A program made the translations under genes and the position numbers. A stretch of 64,000 nucleotides of DNA from Erysipelotrichaceae bacterium (GTDB taxonomy: Bacteria > Bacillota_I > Bacilli_A > Erysipelotrichales > Erysipelotrichaceae): the NCBI GenBank assembly GCA_017512285.1, contig JAFWGU010000038.1, positions 1 to 64,000 of the forward strand, written 5' to 3'. The notes below the pieces were generated by a model. That model searched no databases and was not told where the DNA came from. It saw nothing but the letters and a program-made list of their open reading frames with translations. Positions 23,982-30,974 of this stretch are shown here, piece after piece. How positions within the stretch are numbered: the first letter of the stretch is position 1; each line of letters starts with the position of its first letter.

Positions 23982-26039
23982 ATGGACAGACAGTTAGAAC
24001 CTTTGTTTACTCCCTGGAAAATAGGGAATCTGGAAATCAAGAATCGAATCGTGCTGACCTCAATGGGTGGTACGGACCTTTTCGGCTGGATGGAAAACAA
24101 TCACTTTGACAAGGATGGAGCCCGCTTCATCATGGAGGTTGCCAGAAACAACGCCGGACTGGTATTGCCTGGCTGTCAGCCGGTCTATAATCCGATGTTC
24201 GGGCAGTGGCTTCATACCAATAAGAAGATGTACGCCGATCTTAAGAAATGGATGCCTGAATTCCATAAGACGGGAGCCAAGCTCTTTGTTCAGCTGACAG
24301 CAGGATTCGGCAGAAGCTTTACCATTTCGGAAATGATGGAAAAGCTCTACAGCAATAAGATCCTGAGAGCAGCCTCAAAGCCGTTCATGGATCTGGACAA
24401 GATAACCGCCAGTGCATCCCCGTCTCCAAACAGATGGTCTGACAAGGTTCCTTCCAGAGCCATGACCAAGGAAGAGATCCAGGAATTCATCGATTCCTTT
24501 GCCAAGTGTGCAAAGCTGCTTCAGGATGCCGGCGTTGACGGCGTGGAGATCCATGCCGTACACGAAGGTTATCTGCTGGACCAGTTTACGCTGAAATATG
24601 TCAATCACCGTACGGATGAATACGGCGGAAGCTTTGAAAACAGATACCGTTTCCCGGTGGAGATCGTAAAGGCCATCAAGGAAGCCTGCGGCAAGGACTT
24701 CCCGGTATCGCTGAGATACAGCGTTGTTTCCAAGACCAAGGGTTTCAGAAGAGGAGCCTTGCCAGGTGAGGAATTCGAGGAAGCCGGCAGAGACATGGAA
24801 GAATCTGAAAGAGCTGCCAGATATCTGCAGGAAGCCGGTTATGACATGCTGAACTGCGATAACGGAACCTACGATGCCTGGTATTGGGCTCATCCTCCGA
24901 TCTACATGCCGGAGAACTGCAACCTGGAATATGTTGAACACATCAGAGAACATGTTGACATTCCGGTCGTATGTGCCGGCAGAATGGATCCTAAGGTCGC
25001 TGCTGAAAGCATCAGAGAGGGCAAGATCGACGGAGCCGGCTTTGCCAGACAGTTTTTGGCAGACCCTGAATGGGTGACCAAGATGATGAACGGCCAGCCT
25101 GAGGAGATCAGACCGTGCATACTGTGCCATAACGGCTGTTTCAACATGGCTCACTACAAGGGTGTACCTAATGATCAGGATCTCTATGACAGTCTGCACA
25201 TGTCAAGGTGTGCCGTAAATGCTGAAATGATGCAGTGGGACAAGCATTTCATAAAGAAGACGGACAGCCCACAGGATGTTGCCATCATCGGCGGAGGCAT
25301 CGGCGGCATGGAGACTGCCAGAGTACTCAAGCTTAGAGGACATAACCCGGTGATATATGAAAAGACAGACAGGCTGGGCGGAACATTCATTCCGGCAAGT
25401 GCTGAATCATACAAGGGCAAGTTGAGAGACCTGCTGAAATGGTACATCAGACAGATGGACGAACTTGGCATCAAGGTAAATTATAACTACGAGGTAAAGA
25501 CGATTGCCGAATTCGGTGACAATCCGGTGGTTATAGCTACGGGTTCAACACCGCTGGTACTTAAGAAGGTAAGCGGACACGAAAAGATGATCGAAGCCTG
25601 TGAATACCTTAACGGCAGGGAAGTCGGAGAAACCGTTGCGGTTATCGGCGGTGGCCTGACAGGCTGCGAGATCGCCTATGAACTGTATCTTCAGGGTAAG
25701 AAGCCAGTCATCGTTGAAATGAAGAATGACCTGGTACCGCAGAAGGGAGTATGTCTGGCCAACAGTTCATATCTGAGAGAATTCTTTGAATGGAAGAAGG
25801 TTCCGGTATATCTGGAAACATCTCTGTCAGAGGTTCAGGACGATAAGATCATCTGCACCAGGAAGGATGGCACGAAGATCGAGATCGAATGCGATTCCGT
25901 CATAAGTGCCGTTGGATATCTTCCTACCCCATTGGCTACGGGCAAGAATAAGAAAGCCTACCTGGTTGGCGACTGCAACAAGGTCGGCAATCTGAGATCG
26001 GTCATCTGGAATGCCTATGACGTGGCAATGAAGATCTAG
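23982..26039 (+). CDS. NADH:flavin oxidoreductase with [4Fe-4S] cluster (2,4-dienoyl-CoA reductase/enoate reductase type)
   Basis: A 685-residue three-domain flavoenzyme. The N-terminal Old Yellow Enzyme barrel (to about residue 360) has VEIHAVHEGYLLDQF and NHRTDEYGGSFENRYRF. The cluster motif CILCHNGC with a further cysteine (SRCAVN) follows near residues 375-410. The C-terminal half binds FAD and NAD(P)H (AIIGGGIGGMETARVL near 435, AVIGGGLTGCEIAYEL near 555). Such enzymes reduce activated C=C bonds in anaerobes. It is the last gene of an AcnX operon, so it may reduce the unsaturated product of the dehydratase, for instance a pyrroline-2-carboxylate or an enoate. That link is inferred. Confidence 0.88.
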   Translation: MDRQLEPLFTPWKIGNLEIKNRIVLTSMGGTDLFGWMENNHFDKDGARFIMEVARNNAGLVLPGCQPVYNPMFGQWLHTNKKMYADLKKWMPEFHKTGAKLFVQLTAGFGRSFTISEMMEKLYSNKILRAASKPFMDLDKITASASPSPNRWSDKVPSRAMTKEEIQEFIDSFAKCAKLLQDAGVDGVEIHAVHEGYLLDQFTLKYVNHRTDEYGGSFENRYRFPVEIVKAIKEACGKDFPVSLRYSVVSKTKGFRRGALPGEEFEEAGRDMEESERAARYLQEAGYDMLNCDNGTYDAWYWAHPPIYMPENCNLEYVEHIREHVDIPVVCAGRMDPKVAAESIREGKIDGAGFARQFLADPEWVTKMMNGQPEEIRPCILCHNGCFNMAHYKGVPNDQDLYDSLHMSRCAVNAEMMQWDKHFIKKTDSPQDVAIIGGGIGGMETARVLKLRGHNPVIYEKTDRLGGTFIPASAESYKGKLRDLLKWYIRQMDELGIKVNYNYEVKTIAEFGDNPVVIATGSTPLVLKKVSGHEKMIEACEYLNGREVGETVAVIGGGLTGCEIAYELYLQGKKPVIVEMKNDLVPQKGVCLANSSYLREFFEWKKVPVYLETSLSEVQDDKIICTRKDGTKIEIECDSVISAVGYLPTPLATGKNKKAYLVGDCNKVGNLRSVIWNAYDVAMKI

Positions 26040-26058
26040 AATAAAAGGTAATAAAAAA

Positions 26059-26067
26059 GAAGGATGC
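26059..26067. terminator. Left arm of a terminator split by the composite element
   Basis: GAAGGATGC preceded by an A-tract. Its exact complement GCATCCTTC followed by TTTT lies at 28469-28477. With the inserted element and one copy of its 3-bp duplication removed, the two arms make a 9-bp stem (13 bp with the A/T tracts) and a 5-nt loop ATGAC between convergent genes. Confidence 0.75.
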
Positions 26068-26152
26068 ATGTGAAGTGATAAGCTAAAAGTAGACAAGTAC
26101 AAAAAAGTACCAGTCTACTTTTTTTAGTACAATGAAGGAAGAAAGGAAGTGA

Positions 26153-26222
26153 CAGAGAGGAGATATTGAAAAGTACATACATTACTACGACAATCATAGA
26201 CCAGCATATTCGCTCAACTATC
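26153..26222 (+). pseudogene. IS3-family transposase (OrfB) C-terminal remnant, interrupted
   Basis: A short open stretch encoding DIEKYIHYYDNHRPAYSLNY, the end of the DDE integrase domain of IS3/IS150 transposases (compare YxxxRPHSSLxYxTP). A TGA lies just upstream in frame. The expected continuation KTPLQFKSEMGF is found after the IS200-type insertion at 26948-26987, so the reading frame was split by that insertion. Confidence 0.8.
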
Positions 26223-26322
26223 ATAACCACCAATAAAATTGGTGGTATCGAAAGCCCTATAAGGGCATGATGTTGCGCAGGACCTTCGTCCAGCGAAGCC
26301 TGACAGCCGCAACGCTTTCACA

Positions 26323-26346
26323 AGCTGCTGCTTAAAGCAGCTTTTT
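26323..26346 (+). terminator. Terminator-like hairpin in the IS200 end
   Basis: GCTGCT / AGCAGC with a short TTAA-containing loop followed by six T residues. It faces the plus strand, so it would insulate the transposase from incoming transcription. Confidence 0.6.
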
Positions 26347-26353
26347 TATCGCC

Positions 26354-26821
26354 TTATTTCACCGGTTCACCCGTAAACTGGTCGATGAATTCCTTAATAC
26401 TCATCTGATCATACAATTTATCTTCGGCCAGTTGATTTTGTATATACTCCCTTATTGCCTTTTCGTTCTTCCCAACTGTATCCACAAAATATCCTCGTGC
26501 CCAGAACTTCCTGTTGCCAAACTTGTATTTCATATTCGCATGTCTCTCAAATATCATCAATGTACTCTTACTCTTCAGATATCCCATAAACTCTGCTATC
26601 GAATATTTTGGTGCTATCTCTATCAACATGTGGATGTGATCCGGACACGCTTCTGCTTCCAACAATTCACAATCCGGTTTTCTTTCTATCAATTGTCTCA
26701 GTATTTGTCCTATATCTGCCCTCAACTAATTGTATATTATCATCCTGCGATACTTTGGCAGTATTACCACGTGGTATTTGCACCTGTATGTTGTGTGTGA
26801 TAAACTGTTTTTGTCATTCAT
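26354..26821 (-). pseudogene. tnpA: IS200-family transposase TnpA with internal stop codon
   Basis: The full frame from ATG 26819-26821 reads MNDKNSLSHTTYRCKYHVV, then YRRMIIYN, then a TAG at codon 32 (26726-26728), then LRADIGQILRQL and onward to the end. The downstream part retains the HUH motif PDHIHML, FGNRKFWARGYFVDTVG and the catalytic tyrosine region REYIQNQ. In relatives codon 32 is a lysine or similar residue before the ADIG segment. The single nonsense codon separates the N-terminal strand from the active site. An internal ATG at 26723-26725 could only make a truncated protein. The element is therefore most likely dead. Confidence 0.85.
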
Positions 26822-26947
26822 TTGACGCTATTCCTCCTATAATTTCTGTAGCTGCCAGGCCACATAAATTATATCCGGAATTAGCGTCTTTTTTCACACT
26901 AAAAGGTCCCGTACCACGCGCATAGCACGTGGTATCTGTCTGCGACA

Positions 26948-27029
26948 ATAAAACCCCACTTCAGTTCAAATCTGAAATGGGGTTCTAGGTGCTTTTTTAT
27001 GAACTGTCTACTTTTACTTGACTAGTTCA
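26948..27029. repeat. 82-bp repeat, copy 1 (IS3 transposase end plus right terminal repeat)
   Basis: Identical to 28382-28463. It encodes KTPLQFKSEMGF and a stop, forms a CCCCACTTCAG / CTGAAATGGGG hairpin, and ends with the terminal repeat at 27005-27029. This internal right end is not followed by ATG, so it is not the outer boundary of the insertion. Confidence 0.9.
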
Positions 27030-27179
27030 AAAATCCCCTTTTTTAAAGGAAAAACGCAATTAAACGATGCGTTGATAGGCAAAGGAATTCAACTGATAGT
27101 ACAATGGAATTAGTTCAACAGAAGGTTTATACCTTTTACTTTTTACTGCGTTTACACTGAAATCAGGAGGTAGGTCGAA

Positions 27180-28298
27180 ATGGATAACAGGAGCACAGGC
27201 GATCTGATTAAGAAGTTAAGAACAGATAAGGGTTTGACCCAGCAACAGTTGGCTGACCGATTAAGTGTGACAACAGCTGCCGTATCAAAATGGGAAAGAG
27301 GCAAGGGATTCCCGGATGTTTCCTTACTGGAAGAGCTCGCCAATGAACTTGGTATTTCCATTTCAGAACTTGTTAAAGGAAAGATGATGCAAGAAGAAGA
27401 AAACAGTAACAATGATGAATTAATTATAAAAGTAGTTAAAGAATCAGGCAGGCAGTATGGCAGTAAAATAAAATTTTTGAAAATCTCGCTAATCATAATT
27501 CTGGTAGTGGGGATCTGGTTTGTAAGTGACCATGCCATTGTTGGAAGAACCATGCCGCCACAGATTATCAATTTTGAATTTGCAGATACAGGACGTGTAT
27601 ACCTGCATGTATGGAATCCAAAATTACTCAAGCATAATTATCAGGGGTTGAAATCTGTACAGACAGAAGAAAAAGATCACACACTGTACATCAGATGTAA
27701 GTTCGTAGATTGGAGTCTCTTTTTCAGGCAAAATGAAAAAGCAGTACAAGTTGAAACCGATGGCGATCTTAATAAAATTGTTGTTTACGACACAAACAAC
27801 AAAGAGATCACAATATATGAAAATGGTCTGATAATATCCCCACAGTCACGTGTTCTGGCTAGTGAACCACATGATGAAATGCTTATTCTTGAATACTGTA
27901 CAGACAGTGACCTTGGTGACATGATTTCCACTTTGGATTTAACCAACGACAATTCTAAAATTAATATCAGTAATGGTGTTTTGCATATTAACATCAAAAA
28001 GGAGTTCACCATGGAACAGGGGCTGATAGAAACCAAATTAAGCAGATATTCAAGCATGGTTATGGCCATGTTAAAAGACTTAAAAGGAACAGAAATCACT
28101 TATCCTGATATTGACGGTAATACGCATGTATTTAGCTTTACCCGCCAGCAGGCAGAACAGTTTGTTGGAATTGGATTGTTCTGTGAATTCGAACCAACTC
28201 CATATCAGATACAGCGGCTTCTTAATGCATTGAATATTAAGAATCCTGCTTTGGGCAGTACACCTGAAATCAATGTCCGAATTCCCGTAAAAGAATAA
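27180..28298 (+). CDS. XRE-family regulator with membrane anchor and C-terminal beta domain
   Basis: A 372-residue protein. Residues 7-60 are an XRE/Cro helix-turn-helix (LIKKLRTDKGLTQQQLADRL, TTAAVSKWERGKGFPD). One transmembrane helix (about 98-118, FLKISLIIILVVGIWFV) follows. The remaining 250 residues are strand-rich, resembling putative adhesin/DUF4097-like repeats, and would lie outside the membrane. It could sense a surface signal directly, but no target is evident. Codon choice is more A/T-rich than in neighbouring genes, and the gene sits between two IS3 remnants, so it looks acquired with the element. AGGAGGTAGG precedes the ATG. Confidence 0.8.
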   Translation: MDNRSTGDLIKKLRTDKGLTQQQLADRLSVTTAAVSKWERGKGFPDVSLLEELANELGISISELVKGKMMQEEENSNNDELIIKVVKESGRQYGSKIKFLKISLIIILVVGIWFVSDHAIVGRTMPPQIINFEFADTGRVYLHVWNPKLLKHNYQGLKSVQTEEKDHTLYIRCKFVDWSLFFRQNEKAVQVETDGDLNKIVVYDTNNKEITIYENGLIISPQSRVLASEPHDEMLILEYCTDSDLGDMISTLDLTNDNSKINISNGVLHINIKKEFTMEQGLIETKLSRYSSMVMAMLKDLKGTEITYPDIDGNTHVFSFTRQQAEQFVGIGLFCEFEPTPYQIQRLLNALNIKNPALGSTPEINVRIPVKE

Positions 28299-28336
28299 TC
28301 AATCATTTAGTTTATGTATCATTTAGGGATTCTACT

Positions 28337-28463
28337 TGAAGTGATACTACAACAATCATAGACCAGCATATTTGCTCAACTATAAAACCCCACTTCAGTT
28401 CAAATCTGAAATGGGGTTCTAGGTGCTTTTTTATGAACTGTCTACTTTTACTTGACTAGTTCA
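28337..28463. repeat. Mini-IS3 remnant, copy 2, with 82-bp identical repeat
   Basis: Starts with TGAAGTGATA, the first ten bases of the left terminal repeat at 26071, joined directly to the transposase end (YNNHRPAYLLNYKTPLQF, then KSEMGF and TAG at 28419-28421) and the right terminal repeat. It is thus an internally deleted element of 127 bp. Bases 28382-28463 are identical to 26948-27029. Confidence 0.85.
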
Positions 28464-28468
28464 ATGAC

Positions 28469-28481
28469 GCATCCTTCTTTT
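28469..28481. terminator. Right arm of the split terminator
   Basis: GCATCCTTC followed by TTTT, the complement of 26059-26067. It is 12 bp from the stop codon of the minus-strand dehydrogenase gene. On its own this arm can no longer form the original hairpin. Confidence 0.75.
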
Positions 28482-28492
28482 CGTGTGGTTAA

Positions 28493-29461
28493 TTACTTCT
28501 TTGTGTAGTCGTAGAAGCCCTTGCCGGCATTGACACCGGTTTCGCCCTTGTCGATCTTTTCCTTCAGGAGCTTGCCGATCTTGTATTCGGTCGTGCCTTC
28601 CTGCTGAGAAGCAGGTTTCATCTGGTTGATGTTATAGGCTGTTTCCAGACCAACGATGTCCAGAATCTTGAATGGGCCTGCAGGAGCAGATGTTGCCAGC
28701 TGCCATGTCAGGTCAATGGTCTCAGGATCAGCAACGCCGTTTGCCCATAAGCCCTGAGCTGCTGACAGGAATGGAACCAGCATGGAGTTCAGGATGTAAC
28801 CTGGCTGTTCCTTGTGAAGCTGTAACGGTACCATGCCGATTGAAGCAGCGAACTTGACGACTTCATTGTAGATTTCCGGGCTTGTTGTCGGATGACCCAT
28901 GACTTCTGCCGTGTTGTTCTTCCAGATCGTATTTGCGAAGTGCAGTGACAGATACTTTTCAGGTCTGCCTGTGTATTCGGCAAACATGCTTGGTAACAGG
29001 GTTGAAGAGTTGGTTACCAGAATCGTGTCTTCATCCAGCAGATCCTTGAACTGTGTGTAGACATCGATCTTGGCCTTTGGATCTTCAGACATTGATTCAA
29101 TTACCAGATAAGCGTCCTTAACGGCAGCTGCCTTGTCCAGTTCAATGTGAACGTTCTCTTCCAGGTTCTTCTTGCCTGCTGCGTATAATTCATCCAGGCT
29201 TTCAGCTGTAGCTGCTTTCCAGTCTTTGATTAGTCCTCTTGGATATACGAATGCACCCATTGGTGTGCCAACCAGGGCCTTTGCCTGTGCCAGATCTTCC
29301 AACATTAATGCTGAATATCTTTCGATCTTTGGCTGAGTACGTCCGACAGAACTTTCTGATCTGAGCCAGAATGTTGTGTCATAACCATAATAAGCACACA
29401 TCAGGCCAATCTGTGTTCCAAGAACACCACCACCTAATACTACTACCTTTTTATTGTTCAT
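28493..29461 (-). CDS. 3-hydroxyacyl-CoA dehydrogenase-family protein
   Basis: A 322-residue NAD-dependent dehydrogenase. The Rossmann motif VVVLGGGVLGTQIGLMCAYYG starts at residue 4, VTNSSTLLPS and LSLHFANTIWKNN carry the catalytic Ser/His region, and the C-terminal helical domain follows (GYILNSMLVPFLSAAQGLW, DIVGLETAYNI). The size matches hydroxybutyryl-CoA or gulonate-type dehydrogenases (about 280-320 residues). No other beta-oxidation or butyrate gene is adjacent, so the substrate is uncertain. Translation starts at 29461, preceded by GGAGGAC. A longer in-frame start would add 27 residues before the Rossmann strand. Confidence 0.85.
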   Translation of the reverse strand: MNNKKVVVLGGGVLGTQIGLMCAYYGYDTTFWLRSESSVGRTQPKIERYSALMLEDLAQAKALVGTPMGAFVYPRGLIKDWKAATAESLDELYAAGKKNLEENVHIELDKAAAVKDAYLVIESMSEDPKAKIDVYTQFKDLLDEDTILVTNSSTLLPSMFAEYTGRPEKYLSLHFANTIWKNNTAEVMGHPTTSPEIYNEVVKFAASIGMVPLQLHKEQPGYILNSMLVPFLSAAQGLWANGVADPETIDLTWQLATSAPAGPFKILDIVGLETAYNINQMKPASQQEGTTEYKIGKLLKEKIDKGETGVNAGKGFYDYTKK

Positions 29462-29579
29462 AATTTTGTCCTCCAATGTCATTATATATTGCTTGTGATA
29501 TGATGAACAATTGTAATACGATTGCTTGTCAATAAACAGCATCTCTTCACATTCGTCGTGATGAAAAAAAATAAAAAAA

Positions 29580-29606
29580 TTAGCACTCAGGTATTGACAG
29601 TGCTAA
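29580..29606. promoter_or_regulatory. CIRCE operator (HrcA binding site)
   Basis: TTAGCACTC, nine bases, CAGTGCTAA: 17 of the 18 arm bases match the CIRCE consensus, and the first base of the right arm is C instead of G. It overlaps the -35 hexamer of the hsp20 promoter, so HrcA binding would block initiation until heat shock. Confidence 0.9.
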
Positions 29607-29622
29607 AAATAAGGACTATAAC
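29594..29622 (+). promoter_or_regulatory. Sigma-A promoter of hsp20
   Basis: TTGACA (29594-29599), 17-bp spacer, TATAAC (29617-29622). The start site near 29629 gives a leader of about 120 nt. In that leader CCTCC (29676-29680) can pair with the GGAGG ribosome binding site (29733-29737), enclosing a GTTCA / TGAAC hairpin. Confidence 0.85.
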
Positions 29623-29747
29623 ATAATTGTAAAGAGAATTAGAGAAGATTCCAGAGGTAAATATAGAATCCAAACCCTCCATTCCCTTACTGAAAACATA
29701 GTTCATTAATTGAACAATGATTAGAAAGTAAAGGAGGTAAATGTACT

Positions 29748-30197
29748 ATGTTAACACCTAGAATTTTTACAGAAAGCTTATTTGATGATTTATTTGATGA
29801 CTACCCATTCAGAAGTCTGGAAAATGTAGACAGAAAGTTATACGGTAAGCATGCCGGAAAAGAAATGCTGACAGATGTAAAGGAACATGAAAACAACTAT
29901 GAAGTAGAAATTGATCTGCCAGGTTTCAAGAAGGAAGAAATTACCATTGAACTTAATGAAGGTTACTTGACAATAACCGCTTCCAAGGGATTGGATGAAG
30001 ATGAAAAGAACAAGCAGGGCAAGATCGTCCGTCAGGAAAGATATGCCGGCGTAATGCAGAGATCCTACTATGTAGGTGAACAGTTGACAACCGAGGACAT
30101 CAAGGCTAAATATGAGGACGGTGTTCTGAAGTTGGAAATCCCAAAGAAGGAAGAAAAGAAATTGCCTGAAAAGCATACCATCATGATTGAAGGTTAA
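29748..30197 (+). CDS. hsp20: Small heat-shock protein, Hsp20/alpha-crystallin family
   Basis: A 149-residue ATP-independent chaperone that holds unfolding proteins. The alpha-crystallin domain spans about residues 37-130 (VEIDLPGFKKEEITIEL, YLTITASKG, ERYAGVMQRSYYVGEQL, AKYEDGVLKLEIPKK), with a short N-terminal arm rich in Phe/Asp and a C-terminal extension ending in IMIEG. AAGGAGG precedes the ATG. Control by HrcA through the CIRCE site upstream is clear from the sequence. It is monocistronic with its own terminator. Confidence 0.95.
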   Translation: MLTPRIFTESLFDDLFDDYPFRSLENVDRKLYGKHAGKEMLTDVKEHENNYEVEIDLPGFKKEEITIELNEGYLTITASKGLDEDEKNKQGKIVRQERYAGVMQRSYYVGEQLTTEDIKAKYEDGVLKLEIPKKEEKKLPEKHTIMIEG

Positions 30198-30205
30198 TCA
30201 AAATA

Positions 30206-30233
30206 AAACAGAGCCAAACAGCTCTGTTTTTTT
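30206..30233. terminator. Terminator after hsp20, probably bidirectional
   Basis: AAACAGAGC / GCTCTGTTT stem, CAAACA loop, T-tract on the right and an A-rich left flank. It also serves the minus-strand NERD gene. Confidence 0.85.
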
Positions 30234-30237
30234 GTGC

Positions 30238-30912
30238 CTATTTACGGTCAACCTTACCGCCCAGCTTTTCATAGACCTCATCAATTTCAGCATTGTTGAG
30301 ACCGTATCCGCAGTCGGCTTCCTTAAACATGTTCTCAAGTTCGGAATATCTGACGACCTTGTATGAAGAATGAAGATTGGTAATGTCGGTGTTGTCAGGT
30401 ACGGCTATGAGACTCTGAGTCTTTCTTCCTTCAAGTGCCTGGGACAGATGCAGATTGTATTCCTTCAGGTAAATGACGGGATTCTCAATCTTGTACTTCT
30501 TATCGTTGCCGTCTTCAGTTCTCTTAATGTACCAGTTTCCACTGTCACTGCCGCCATACTTGCCCTCGGAAGTCAGATAGGCGATGGACAGGATGCCCTT
30601 GGCATGGATCAGAGTTATTATCTGCGTTACCAGCTTGCCTTCATTATTTGTAATGTTGGCATAGTTGAGACGGTGATAGCCGATCAGCTTCTTAAGAAGG
30701 CCTGACTTTGAGGCATCTCTGAACACATTAAGCTTGTAGAAGTAATCTATGAGATAGTTGTCATAGATGTGCGGATAGATTGAATTCTTATAGCGCTTGT
30801 AGCCTAATCCTGCTCTGAAGAGAAACATCAGGAGCATGAATCCGAATATCACATAAAACAGTAAGGTCATGTTTGAACTTGTTTCGCTGGTCGTACTTGA
30901 TAAGGTTAACAT
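30238..30912 (-). CDS. Membrane-anchored NERD-domain protein
   Basis: A 224-residue protein with one N-terminal transmembrane helix (about residues 15-35) and a cytoplasmic NERD (nuclease-related) domain. NERD features are LNYANITNNEG, the strand-turn KGILSIAYLTSEGKYGGSDSG, WYIKR and ENPVIYLKEYNLHLSQAL. NERD proteins resemble endonuclease folds, but no bacterial substrate is established, and the catalytic lysine of the E-x-K motif is not obvious here (IAYLTSEGK). AAGGAG precedes the start. It is a single gene between two terminated units. Confidence 0.7.
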   Translation of the reverse strand: MLTLSSTTSETSSNMTLLFYVIFGFMLLMFLFRAGLGYKRYKNSIYPHIYDNYLIDYFYKLNVFRDASKSGLLKKLIGYHRLNYANITNNEGKLVTQIITLIHAKGILSIAYLTSEGKYGGSDSGNWYIKRTEDGNDKKYKIENPVIYLKEYNLHLSQALEGRKTQSLIAVPDNTDITNLHSSYKVVRYSELENMFKEADCGYGLNNAEIDEVYEKLGGKVDRK

Positions 30913-30974
30913 AAGGTGACTCCTTTAAATCAGTAATATTATAAAGGAAAAAAAGGTAACATTGAAGTTCAATG

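Larger units (their letters stand above)
26223..26947 (-). mobile_element. IS200-type element, inactivated
   Basis: A single-gene IS200/IS605-like element lying inside the IS3 remnant. Its boundaries are inferred from where the IS3 sequence breaks (after CTCAACTAT) and resumes (ATAAAACCCC), with an uncertainty of a few bases. One end has a perfect hairpin CCACCAAT / ATTGGTGG (26227-26245), and the other has TACCACG / CGTGGTA. Upstream of the transposase start, GACGCTA / TAGCGTC arms enclose the GGAGG of tnpA, the translation-blocking hairpin known in IS200. No tnpB is present. Confidence 0.8.
26071..28463. mobile_element. Defective IS3-family composite element carrying an XRE regulator gene
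   Basis: The ends are imperfect 25-bp terminal inverted repeats starting TGAA and sharing TAAAAGTAGACA (left 26071-26095, right 28439-28463; 18 of 25 positions agree). The element is flanked by ATG on both sides (26068-26070, 28464-28466), a 3-bp target duplication typical of IS3. Inside are two directly repeated remnants of one IS3-type transposase gene: 26071-27029 (interrupted by an IS200-type element) and 28337-28463. Their last 82 bp are identical. Between them lies the regulator gene 27180-28298. The left remnant also holds AAAAGTAGAC / GTCTACTTTT (26085-26122), perhaps a further end fragment. No intact IS3 transposase remains. Confidence 0.8.

Noticed and set aside
26948-28463. Identical 82-bp repeats as a two-unit CRISPR or phage attachment sites
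   Set aside because: They encode a transposase C-terminus and end in IS3-type terminal repeats. The 1.35-kb spacing contains a gene.
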